Of a stretch of DNA of 64,000 nt, positions 34,553 through 44,482 are shown piece after piece. Under the pieces are notes generated by a model that saw only the letters and a program-made list of their open reading frames with translations, made no database searches and was not told the DNA's origin. Both the position numbers and the translations under genes were made by a program. Origin of the DNA: Ephemerocybe angulata (lineage: Eukaryota > Basidiomycota > Agaricomycetes > Agaricales > Psathyrellaceae). Where the stretch lies: assembly GCA_013368325.1 (NCBI GenBank), contig JAACJK010000163.1, forward strand, positions 3,224,001 to 3,288,000, in the 5' to 3' direction. Positions within the stretch are counted from its first letter, which is position 1. The number at the start of each line of letters is the position of its first letter.

Positions 34553-35914
34553 TCAATCAGACTCATCCCTATTCTGGCTACCCTGTCCCTGGATGTCTTT
34601 GTAGCGCTTAGCTATATCAGCATCCTTCTGGAACACATATTGGACACTATTCTTCTTGTATGCAAAATGGTCAGGAAAGGATGCACCGTACTCCCTCCTT
34701 GCTCGATCAGCAACCCGTTTATCATCAGCAGCCTTCTGCTTACGCATGACACCCAAAATTTGAGTCCAGTCCATGTGTGAGCCATCGGCCTTCAAAAATG
34801 TCGACCAGAATTGTTGAGGGGTGTCCTGGTGGAACCGCACAGCAATTTGCTATCATGAGAGCTAAATGAGCTTCAAAGCATAAACAACAGAAGGTTTACT
34901 GCCACGCACCTTCCATTCGCACCAGCGAGCTTTCATTGACTTCCAATGAGCAGTGTCACCTCCCTTTTGACGAGCGGTGTAGATTTCCTTGCAGTACACC
35001 AAGGGAATAGCGACTCCACGGATGCGAAGGTAGGATTCTCCCTTCCACTCGGACCAGTGGTCATCCCACATAGCAGCGAGGTTGGGAATGTCGTTGAAGA
35101 ATGTGGCAGAAAAAGGTGGGGGGATATCAGCAGAGGTGAAGATGAGCTGCTGCCCGGATGCCAGCATCAGCTTACGCATAGCTGGCTTTTCGACTGGTGC
35201 CTTTGCCGATGAAGAGATCACAGGAGCACTGACAGAAATGGGAAGTGGGGGAGAAAGCGAAGACGGGATTGGGAAGGATGGTAAAATGAGCGAAGATCCA
35301 TCCACGAGGTTGGAAAGAGGTGGTGCAGGACCATCCTGTGCCAGACGCTCAGCACGAGGCTTATAGGGAAGCCTCGCCTCAACACGCTCTGCCCATGCCA
35401 ATGTTGCCTCATGCTTATCCACATGTGTAACCAGGGCAGCATTGGCCAATGTCACCGAAGACGAAGCAGCCGCATCAGCAAGCTGGATACCTTCCCAGCG
35501 CTTGTGCGACTGCTTTTTGTGCTTAATAACACGCCCTTCGCTAGGCCCTAGATGCATATTCGAAGGCCGTGAAAGGAGCCTATGCAGTATATGAGCACAG
35601 AGCTGTACCGAAGAATAAAGAACAGTACTCACATTGTCCATCTGCTCCTATCCTTGCTGTATTCACGGAGCCGGTCATGCAAAACACCTTTCGTGCCACT
35701 GTACGGAAGACGGACGTCTTTACACAGCTTGGAAAGGGCGTCCTTCTTCAAGGAAAGGCTGCACAAATGAAGAGTTAGTCAGACAAGCCCCCCCTAAAGG
35801 CAGATATACACACAGTTCAATGTGCTGTACATCCTCCAGGTTTCCCTCAGCATAGGTAGGACCAGGGAGGGCAATGAACTCAGTAGCATCCACAACCATG
35901 GGAGACGAGGCCAT
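34553..35914 (-). CDS. SAP-domain protein, partner of the recombinase (397 aa)
   Basis: Exons on the minus strand: 35914-35814, 35758-35633, 35579-34910, 34849-34553; total 1194 nt, all phases consistent. Residues about 33-68 fit a SAP helix-extension-helix DNA-binding domain: LLSLKKDALSKLCKDVRLP then YSGTKGVLHDRLREY. The middle is Ala-rich then Pro/Ser-rich (about 110-190). The C-terminal 200 residues (WDDHWSEWKGESYLRIRG, FWSTFLKADGSHMDW) resemble nothing I recognise. No nuclease or transposase motif is visible. Its position inside the element, tail to tail with an intact recombinase, suggests a DNA-binding accessory that directs the recombinase or target choice; this is inference. Confidence 0.75.
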
Positions 35915-36244
35915 TTGAGAGGAGGATGGTGGGGAAAGGGAAGAAAGAATGTCTGGGGGGGATCAGGTCTGATTGCCTGCCCCAATTCCGGTGAAACCAG
36001 GCCAGCTGTCAGACAAATCCCCAGCTGATTTGGTGCGAAACGCGTTTTTATGGCCCCCAGTGGGCGTTTCAAGAAATTCTGAGTAGGCAAATATATTTAG
36101 GGTGCTACGGTACATCCAAAACGCAAAAAACGCCAGCCCAATCCGTCCAGTGGGAGGCCCGGGAGGCCCATCCGAGAAATGCCCCAAGCCCCCCAGCCAC
36201 AGGCGCCCGCGGCGAAGTCACGTGCCGCCTTCCAAATCGGGAAG

Positions 36245-36304
36245 CGGACGGTCGCGCGTCACAGACGGACGGTTGATGTCACATCAGCGTGACGGGACCG
36301 TCCG
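36245..36304. repeat. Right-end recombinase motif cluster
   Basis: CGGACGGTC at 36245, CGGACGGTT at 36266 (21 bp on), and the inverted GACCGTCCG at 36296 that forms the tip. Spacing and core match the internal array at 32107-32181. Confidence 0.65.
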
Positions 36305-36719
36305 AATCCCGAGAGAAGAAGAACGCAGCTGCTAATCGACCTTCCTTTTCGACTTGTTCGGCGATGGTCTGAGCAATGGTCGTCTTTCCCATCCCGGTAG
36401 GGCCGTGTAGCCATAATATTGGCTTCTCCTTTGCTCGCTCTTGAAACCAGGATGTGAAAGATTCAAGGATGTGATTCTGGGTGCCTGAATAGCATCTTGG
36501 GGGTGGGTATCGCTCCCGGGAATCATGACTGGCGCCTGCGGCTACGTACTCCGATAGTTTCTGGAGCGCTGGTGCTCGTATTAGCCCACAAGCGTACTAT
36601 CTCATAAATTACACACAAGTTGCCTACGTACCACTCTGCAGACCGTGGGTGTGCTGCGATGAATTGATCGTCACTTCACCAATGGAGAACCCATGGGCGT
36701 TGTCGAAGAATTGCGACAT
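36305..36719 (-). pseudogene. NACHT gene, N-terminal fragment with P-loop
   Basis: Start ATG at 36719. Exon 1 encodes MSQFFDNAHGFSIGEVTI and continues to HGLQSG; the intron begins GTACGT. Exon 2 (ASHDSRERYPPPRCYSGT, ILWLHGPTGMGKTT) ends at AAAFFFSRDSD, where the recombinase element begins. The encoded piece is about 110 residues and would lack Walker B and everything beyond. It is either the lost 5-prime end of the 20283-23109 pseudogene or a separate truncated paralogue. Sequence is close to the 38474 copy (MSQYFDNAHEFSIGEITI). Confidence 0.75.
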
Positions 36720-37198
36720 GATCGTTCTGGACTCTGGAGACTATAAGTGACCAGTTCGGTCGACTGTGGTTTGCACCACTGGCAGTCGTGGGTTTCAGAG
36801 TGCTCTCATACACTGGGGGTGCTGTTGAGGGTCAAGGGGGACTCGGAAATGCTTAACCTTGTCAAAGCTCTGACTTTCGAGACCAAGTCGAGACAGTTGC
36901 GGCGGCGGAAAGTTCCGTTTAGGCACAGCCTCCAGGGCGATGACGAGCTTGAAATCCAGCGCTTAAGCGCCCATAATTTATTTATCCAAATTTGGCACCA
37001 TCTCCCCTGTCGACCCCACCCGGGCACAACCAGGCTCTCAGTATAAGTTTGCGGGAAGGCTTAGCTTAATAGTATACCTGTGGGTAGATATACAATATAA
37101 TGGATCAATAACGCGAGCCGAACTAATACTGTTAAGAGGTTAAAGGGGTCTGACAGGTAGGACCCAACCCTGTCCGCAACTCATTCAGTTCGAATGAC
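36720..37198. other. Intergenic between NACHT fragments
   Basis: Holds the former promoter of the 36719 fragment. No gene or repeat recognised. Confidence 0.35.
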
Positions 37199-38474
37199 CT
37201 AACCGTGTTTAGCACTCGATATACGCACCTCGGGCAAGTGTCTTCCCGCTGCCTTCCTATATCTTTTCTCCATGTGTCGGTACCCTAGTTTTTCCAGTGC
37301 CCCAAGGACCTTGTGTCCATGCTGCTTCATCATCTCCCCAATCACCCAAGGACCAGCCCAGGCAAGCTCGATGAATAGACACAGTACGCTAAACCTAGAT
37401 AAAGCGCATATCGACACATCAAGAGATGAAGACCATCAGCGACGTTAACTGAGGAGAACAAAATTTAATAAGAAGCGTACCACTGCGCAAAGGGGTATTC
37501 CAAAGTCCGTACGTCCTGATGCTTATCCACTGTTAATACGACTTCAGAAAGTCCAGTGGGATGCTCAAGCATCCTTCGTATTATCCATCGAATTCGATCT
37601 TGTGTGACATAACAGTGGTGCTTCGAGCGTTTTGTGTCCGCGATAAATCCGAGGAAAGCAGGAAGAAAGACGTGGAAGTGCACCCCGTAGTTCACCCTTC
37701 GAATGGGAAGCAGTTCCATGGCCTTGTTGGCATGGCCCTGACGTCTCCCTCGCCATTCATTCATTCCCATCCTCCAGGTATCGGAGAGTGTTGTACAGAG
37801 TATGGGCAGGTACGAGGTTCGGAGCAGCGTTGAAGCTCCAATAACCAATGTAGCTATCGCACAAAGCCGCATGCGGAATCTCACCCATGAAGGTGATAGA
37901 GGCATAGTAAGACCCGCCTTTGTCTGGAGCAGCGACAATCCCGAGGTCTCTGAGGTCTTCAGAGAAGCACGCATCTAGCATTCGTTCGAGACAATCATCC
38001 GAGTTTTTCAGGGTCTCTTGGTCCAGAAGAAGAACTATCGCTTCTTCGTAAGAGCTGCTGACGACCTCGAGAAGAAGAATGCAGCTGCCAGCTGCCTTTC
38101 AGTCTCAATTTGCTCAGCGATGGTCTGGGCAACTGTTGTTTTTCCCATCCCAGTAGGACCGTGTAGCCACAATATCGGTTTTCCTTCTGCTCGTTGTCGA
38201 AACCAGGACGTAACGGATTCGAGGATGACGTCCTGGGTGCCTGGGTAGCATTTAGGAGGTGGATAACGCTCCCGTGAGTCGTAACTGGCTCCTGCAGCGA
38301 TATGCTCCGCCAGCTTCTGGATACCTTCGCTTTGGGTCAGACTGCTAGGGCTATCGCAATGCACCCAACTATTCCACGTGTACCACTTTGCAGCCCATGG
38401 TTGTGCTGCGACGAGTGATTGATTGTGATTTCTCCGATCGAGAATTCGTGAGCGTTGTCAAAGTATTGCGACAT
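37199..38474 (-). pseudogene. NACHT gene with the core deleted
   Basis: N-terminal exon MSQYFDNAHEFSIGEITI through HGLQS, intron, then KLAEHIAAGASYDSRERYPP and P-loop ILWLHGPTGMGKTT. At about 38070 the sequence jumps from AAAFFFSRS directly to SSSYEEAIVLLLDQET, which in the 20283-23109 copy lies some 300 residues further on. Walker B and the whole NACHT core are missing, and the junction also changes frame, so the first frame stops at 38035. The C-terminal part continues through RMLDACFSEDL, SKHHCYVTQDRIRWI and, after an intron, FSVLCLFIELAWAGPW. A non-functional deletion derivative. Confidence 0.8.
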
Positions 38475-38898
38475 AATTCTTGGAAGATATGCGGCGGGGA
38501 ACTGGGTCGAGTTCAAGATGACTGTGTCAAGTCAAAGGCTGTTCTGACTGCATATGGGTGATGGTGTGCAACACATACCATTTCACTCCATTTCAGCGCG
38601 TCCAGGGAGTTGCTATTAAGTAGTCACGACCTGGTGCCTGCTGCAAGATGCCGTCATCCAGGTACAGTTAGACTAGCACTACTTATACCGGTTCCAGCCC
38701 TTACAGAGATATCCAGGAATTTGTTGCGCGACGGACATAGGGGTTAAGGAGAAACCCCAGGGGGATCGGGGTATGCCGACAGCGTGGGAAACGTGCCTTG
38801 AATTGGAATTAAGCAGGCGCATGACTGTGCACCTGCTTCAAGTTCGCGTCATCATCTCCCAACAGCTCCCAACTTGTGCATCCTTCCCACTCGGGCGC
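38475..38898. other. Upstream region of the deleted NACHT gene
   Basis: No gene recognised. It leads to the 8-bp duplication CTCTTAGT (38899-38906) that flanks hAT copy 2. Confidence 0.4.
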
Positions 38899-38906
38899 CT
38901 CTTAGT

Positions 38907-41900
38907 TAGTGTTGCCGGCGAACTGAAGTTCAATTCGGTGAACTGCTGATGGGCGACAGTTCGTGGACAGTTCAATTCGCGAACTGCGCAAAAGATCAAC
39001 AGTTCGCGAACTCGGCGGGTCGGCATGGTCAATATCAGTGATGTCTTACCATTTCGAGCACAACGCCTGGTGGAAGGCTCAACGCGCACACTCGAGATCC
39101 CCCCTCGTCGTAATAGGGCTGTATGCAGAGTGCTGGAGGTGTATTGTTTGGAATTAGAGAGACCAGTATGTAAGTAAGGAAGAGTAGAAATATTGCAGTG
39201 TAGCCACGAAAGGTCAGGCCGTTAATTCAGAATTATCAAAAAGACTTGCAAGCTCTTCCAGTTGATCAGTCGCCACTAATTCTTCAATGGTCTGGTCAGA
39301 AACAGGACCATAAAGGCGATAGTGCTCCTCTTTCGCCACCAGGTGGTCTGTAAAATTGAGCCTGCTTTGTTTGATCGAGTACTTGAGCACTTGCAGTGCC
39401 TCAATAGTCCGGGGTGAGAGCCGATTGCGGCGCAGCGTACATGTTTCCTTGCTAGACGAGAACATTCTCTCGCATGCGACTGCTGATGCCTGGGCTGGCA
39501 GTATGTCAAGTGCGACACAGAATAGATTTGGGAAAGCAAATTCGCTTCTCTGAAACTACATCAGCGCCGATACCTTACTAGATTAGAATGGTGCTCACCT
39601 CCCAGTAGCAGAGTTGGCCAATCGAGGTCATTTCAACCGTTATACCTTGCTCCAAGTACTGCGTGAACTCCCTTTGAACAATATGGCGATCTTCTTCAAG
39701 CCGTCTGGCTTCTTCCTCACGCTTTTCTTCGATGCTACTGCGCTGCCTCGGTCTAGCAGCAGGAGAGGGGCCCGCTTCATCAACCGCTGCTTGAACAACA
39801 TCTGCGGTTGTGAACGGGGCCTCAAACATGGACCCAGCTCGTCGAACGGGGGCTGTGGGCTGCTGAAAAAATGCGAATCCCCGTGATTGAGCCTGAGCGG
39901 CGCTTTCAGAGGATGTCCTTCGCATCGGAATAGCCAAGGCAATGGTGGTGGCGGTGGTGGCGGGGCGTGGCTGGTGCCGTGAGGCTTCAGCTTTTCGACG
40001 ACGATCCGTCTGGTATTTGAGCATCTGAGTATAAGATGCATAATTAGTTACTAACCGAGAAGCCAAGAAAAAGGACTATACCTCTTCCAGTACCCATTCC
40101 TTAGCTTCCTTAAATTTTGTCGAGCCTTCATCACCGAACGCTGACTTGGGGATCTCAAATCCGTCCGAATCGAACCGCGGTGGACTCGGGTCCGTCCAGG
40201 AAAGCTTTAGCGCCGGGTTTACAACTGTTTAGGAAAGCAAAATTAGCTCTCCGATGTGCAGGTGATTAGTGCGCAAACTATTTACCCATAGATAATGAGT
40301 ATATCCGCGAGTCCCGAGTACGGCCAAGGTAGTCCTCGAGCTTCGCGAGCCCAATGTCAATAATATGGGAGAGCTCGGGAACGACCTCCTTGTGATCGGT
40401 CCAACTCTTGATCAGTGCCTCATATGCTGGAAGGGCCATAGAGAGAGTGGGAGTGCGCTCGGAGCACAGCAGCTCCTGGGCATGGTGGGGGATTGAAAGG
40501 ATATCACGGTACTGGTGAAGCAGGTGTACTTCCTCCAAAGAGAAGTCCGACTTCTCAATTTTATACTCCTTGCAAAGCTTCTGTACAGCCTAGACATTTT
40601 GAAATAGTCAGAAACGGCATGCGTATTCAATTGCAATGCTTACCGGAAGTAGCATTAAGAAACGGTCAAGCATCAAAAACGTCGAAGACCAGCGCGTCGC
40701 ACAGTCCCTGCACAACTCGAGAAGTGGTATGGGTATCTCCCACCATCCTGCTTTGAGATCCTCCTGAGTCTTTCTTTCGTCGCCCTGCCGGTCCAAAATC
40801 CGTTGATTACCCTCCTTTATCAGGTTTGCGAGAGCTTCGCGGCGCTGACCAGAACTACGTGACCCGTTGATGACACCTCGAGCGCGGGCGAGAAGTCCAC
40901 TCTGCAGGATCGCCACAAACGCTCCCCACTTCGGAGATGCCATATAATGCGGGGGTGCGGTGTACTCTGGTAGAGAGCCCTCAAGTGCAACAATTATGGC
41001 CTGGCAGGCTATATTGATAACATGAGGGAAGCACCTAGGAAGGACAAGGACTTTAGTAATTATCTCTAATCTCAGTTTGCAGAATTGGCACGGACCGGAC
41101 GCGGTTTCCCTTTTCGTCAAAGGCGTACCCTTCAACTTCGAGCAAATCCTGCAACCCTTTCATAAAGGTATCATTATTAGACGCATTGTCCATGGTTATG
41201 ATCCCGATCTGCGTAAATAGTTGATAAATAAACCTGGTTAGCGCTCGCACGGGGCATGACTGTTCACAAGAACTCACCTTGTGTGATATCCCAAGACCTT
41301 GAAGTATAGAGAAAAACTCTTTTGCGAGGTTTACCCCAGTATGTTGCCCTGATATGTGACGAAATGCAATTAAGCCGCAACGCATTTTGAGGCGACCACC
41401 GTCATCAGGGTCGCGTACAATATAATGCGCCGTCACTGCCATAAATGACCTCAGCCGCGGGTCTGACCACAAGTCCGTCGAGAATGATATCCGCCCGGGA
41501 GAACCTTTCAGTTCTGCTTTAGTGCGCTCTATCTCCTCGTCATACCTCTTCAGAATAAGGTTGGATGCTTGCGTGCGATGGAGTAAATCTGAGTCCGTGA
41601 TCTTCCCCTCGCCCAGATAGAGCACAACCCGGCGAAAGAAGGAGTTGTCGAGTACATTCCCGGCCTAGATAAAGGGTATTACTATCAAAACATCTGTACC
41701 AGAGGGAAGGTTGGGGTTGACATACCTGGTCATCCGTAACAAGCCAATCAATGATAAGGTTGTTGAGCACATCGACCGAGAACGGTGATGTAGAGCTCTC
41801 GGACTTGCCGATTTTCTCGTGTCCCTTGAGCTTGAAAGCTCGGACAATTTCCTCGTAGTCATCACGGTGCTTCGTAACGAGGTGGGCCCGTAATGCAGTC

Positions 41901-43429
41901 GTCATTCCGGACGATTTTTTGAGCGTATAGCTTTGCCACTTTCTATCAAGCCATGGGATAAATTAGCTGGTAGCACACTTGGATAGAGGAAACTTCGTAC
42001 TTGTGAACCTTTGCACAGAGCTTGCAATTGACATACCCAGTTTTTGGCCGAGTAAAGATGAACTTGGAGTTATCCTCTGACTCGGGTGTCCAGCCCGCTG
42101 GTGCTATATCCGACTCACGGGCTGTCATGAAGATCCAGACATCAGTCGCGGCGTCAGCACTGGAACCTTCTGTGGCTTTTTTGGTCCCTATAGACTGTTT
42201 GTTAGCTCACTCCAGCTAGATGCTGATGGTAAGTGCTCACCATGCTCGACAAGTGACTTATGCATTTCCTTTACCATTTCTTCTATAGCTGGGTTGTCGG
42301 AGACAAACGGTTCTGGCTCCGAGGTGGCAGTGGGTGGGGGTGCAACGAAGAGCTCATCATCTGAGTCATCAATCGTGAGGTTCAATGCGAGTGGATTTAC
42401 TGGTCCAACTCCGCAGGTACGTGGAGGAATGTTCTCGAGCTCCTGTGACACAGATGCTGCAGGTCCAGTACGCTTTCGCTTTGTCCCAGGTTTGGCCGCC
42501 GCCTTCTTACCCTTTGCAGCCGCTGACTCAGGCGCACGCGCGCGCTTATTACTAGCGCTCGTAATCTTCTCGGGAGGGATCTGAACTGAGTTGAGTACTG
42601 TGGAGGGTGCGTTTCCGAGAGGCGAGGGAGAAGCGATGGTCGTGTGACCATAGTATGGGTGAGAACCCGTTGGCTGGTGGGACGGATGGTGAGGATATGG
42701 GGGAGATGGGTGGACAGGCTGAGCCCAATGGTATGTCTGAGGTGTCGCCGGCCTAGTGGGACCACCATAGCCCTGGGAGGGATAGGGCGCCTGGGGATTT
42801 GCTAAATAACTGCTGGATAGTTGTGTCTGCTGGAGATTATGGTTGTTGGTATCGCTCCAGAGTGTGTTGGAGTGGGGATTGTGATGCTGATCAGAGGGTG
42901 AGCCATACGGCATGGTGTGGTGGTACGCGCTCATTACGACGGCGTAGAGGTACAGATGGTGCAAGAGGGCTTTGGTGTAGAGACGTTTGAGGGTGAAGAG
43001 GCGAAAGGGAGGGCAGAATGCTAGTATAGCCCACTCAACTCACCCTTTTATGCTCAAAAATGCGATGAAACTCAAATATTTATCATACGATGTGCCTTAG
43101 AAAAATAACTGATTTGGTGCCTTATTCAGGTACAGGATTAAGGGTCCAAGGCACGCATCTATTTTTAAGAGGGGAGGGAGGGAGGAGGAGGGCAAGGAGG
43201 GACTCGCACTGCGAGGACGCGCGCCCAACGCGCTGCTCTCATTTGGCGCGTCGCCGATCTACGTCATATTTCCTCTTATGGGGTCGTTGTCAGCGAACTC
43301 CCAACTTCAGTTCGCGTTTCCCATCACGAACTAAATCACAGTTCGCCATCACGAACTGGCATTGAACTGTCATTTTTTTACAGTTCGCGAATTGAAGTTC
43401 GCGAACAGTTCAGTTCGACGGCAACACTA
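38907..43429. mobile_element. hAT transposon copy 2, uninterrupted (4523 bp)
   Basis: Ends TAGTGTTGCCG and CGGCAACACTA, flanked by the direct repeat CTCTTAGT at 38899-38906 and 43430-43437. Subterminal regions carry several GTTCGCGAACT-type palindromes that recur at both ends and probably bind the transposase. Complete TIRs, an intact target duplication and an open transposase suggest a potentially autonomous element. Confidence 0.96.
39214..42934 (-). CDS. hAT-family transposase with BED zinc finger
   Basis: Cut-and-paste transposase. N-terminus is Pro/His/Ser-rich with a basic NLS-like patch (KGKKAAAKPGTKRKR). A BED finger is assembled across an intron: CKLC in one exon and HLVTKH in the next (about 42020 and 41880). 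The RNase H-like core has Asp in FSTDLWSDPRLRS and in TMDNASNND, and CFPHVINIACQ. The hAT dimerisation domain closes the protein (FPNLFCVALDILPAQASAVA, ERMFSSSKETC) to the stop at 39214. About ten exons; each piece is open. I took MSAYHHTMPYG (42934) as start; an in-frame ATG 30 bp upstream (42964) is possible. No lesion is visible. Confidence 0.85.
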
Positions 43430-43437
43430 CTCTTAGT

Positions 43438-44407
43438 ACAACAACATCTTTCTCACTGGGCTCCACCAGACCTTATGGTCAGATTGCTCCTGTTCCTGAA
43501 GCTGACTCTCGGGACGTTGAACCGACATGAACTCGGAAACCTTCAAGGCTACCTCAGGCGAGCTCAGAGAGTGTCGATTGTACCGATATGAAAGAACCGT
43601 TGTCTTTTCCTTTCATGCTACAAACAAACACGTTCTTCACCTTGGAATCGGAGGGATTTTTTGGCGCTGTAACTCGTGCAATCGAGGCCCGACTAGACGG
43701 AGAATTTTATGTGGGCGCAGCGTCTACAAGGATCACCGCCCGCTCGTGCTCCGAGCAGCAGCGCGCATCCAATTGCCCCGACGACCATGCTTTCTAACCT
43801 TGATACTGAGCGCTCGTTCTTCTCGGATGCCGGCCATGGGGAAGCAGGATATACTCATGGTTTCAACGAGATCAAAGAAGAAGTCTTGTCATGGCAATTT
43901 TTGGCGACAAAATCCCCACAAACCGCCACTATAGCCCTGTCGAACGTGTGCTTGCCTGCTTCTTGTCCCATTGGGAACCTTCAACATAGCGATTTACATG
44001 CACGATCTATGTGCCCATTTCTGGTGCAGGTGAAGCTACTTTGTCAACTTCTATTGAATCGGTAGGCATCCACGGTCTCGCAGGGTCTGTCGCTGGTGAG
44101 AGGTCTTGCTTTTCTCCCTCAGATTGATTGCTCGGGCTATTCTGACCCAGTGCTCTCCCTCACCTTTGTCTAAGCTCTGATAGTACTATCGGGTCGATCT
44201 AGGCTACCGGTCTGGTGGTGCCGGTGAAGGCGGGTCACTTCAGTCTGACCCGGACTCTCTAGCCAGGGTCGCAAAGCACGAGGAATAACTGATGTCTCTA
44301 TCACAAGACGGATGGCATCAACGGCTTTCGCGAAGCTGTCAAAGGATGTGCAAGCCGACTTCTGATATGCCCTGACAGACCGACCAACGCGCTTTCGTTG
44401 TGACTGG
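43438..44407. other. Intergenic upstream of the oxidase
   Basis: About 1 kb; one plus-strand frame (43527-43934) looks random in composition. Presumably regulatory DNA of the oxidase gene. Confidence 0.35.
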
Positions 44408-44415
44408 TATTTAAG
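44408..44415 (+). promoter_or_regulatory. TATA-like box of the oxidase gene
   Basis: TATTTAAG 75 bp upstream of the ATG at 44483, followed by a pyrimidine-rich CCTCCCCTTCC stretch typical of fungal transcription starts. Confidence 0.5.
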
Positions 44416-44482
44416 TCGTACATCCAGACTTGCACTCCTGAGTCCTCTACCCTCCTCCCCTTCCTCCCCTTACCCCATCACC

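Larger units (their letters stand above)
23110..36304. mobile_element. SAP/tyrosine-recombinase element (about 4.75 kb native, 13.2 kb with nested insertions)
   Basis: Bounded by CGGACGGTC at 23110-23118 and its inverse GACCGTCCG at 36296-36304. Subterminal DNA on both sides shares CACGTG-rich and CTCCCGGGCC-type GC blocks in inverted order. Outside these tips lie NACHT coding pieces in the same orientation. Native sequence is 23110-23565 plus 31998-36304; the rest is an inserted hAT. It encodes a tyrosine recombinase and a convergent SAP-domain protein. I see no target-site duplication, which would fit recombinase-type insertion (Cryptons make none or very short ones), but the exact ends remain inferred. 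Confidence 0.6.

Noticed and set aside
31998..36304. Starship captain
   Set aside because: The recombinase lacks recognisable DUF3435 architecture, the native element is under 5 kb and carries no cargo genes.
43527..43934. 135-codon frame upstream of the oxidase
   Set aside because: No domain, no paralogue, no splice or promoter support.
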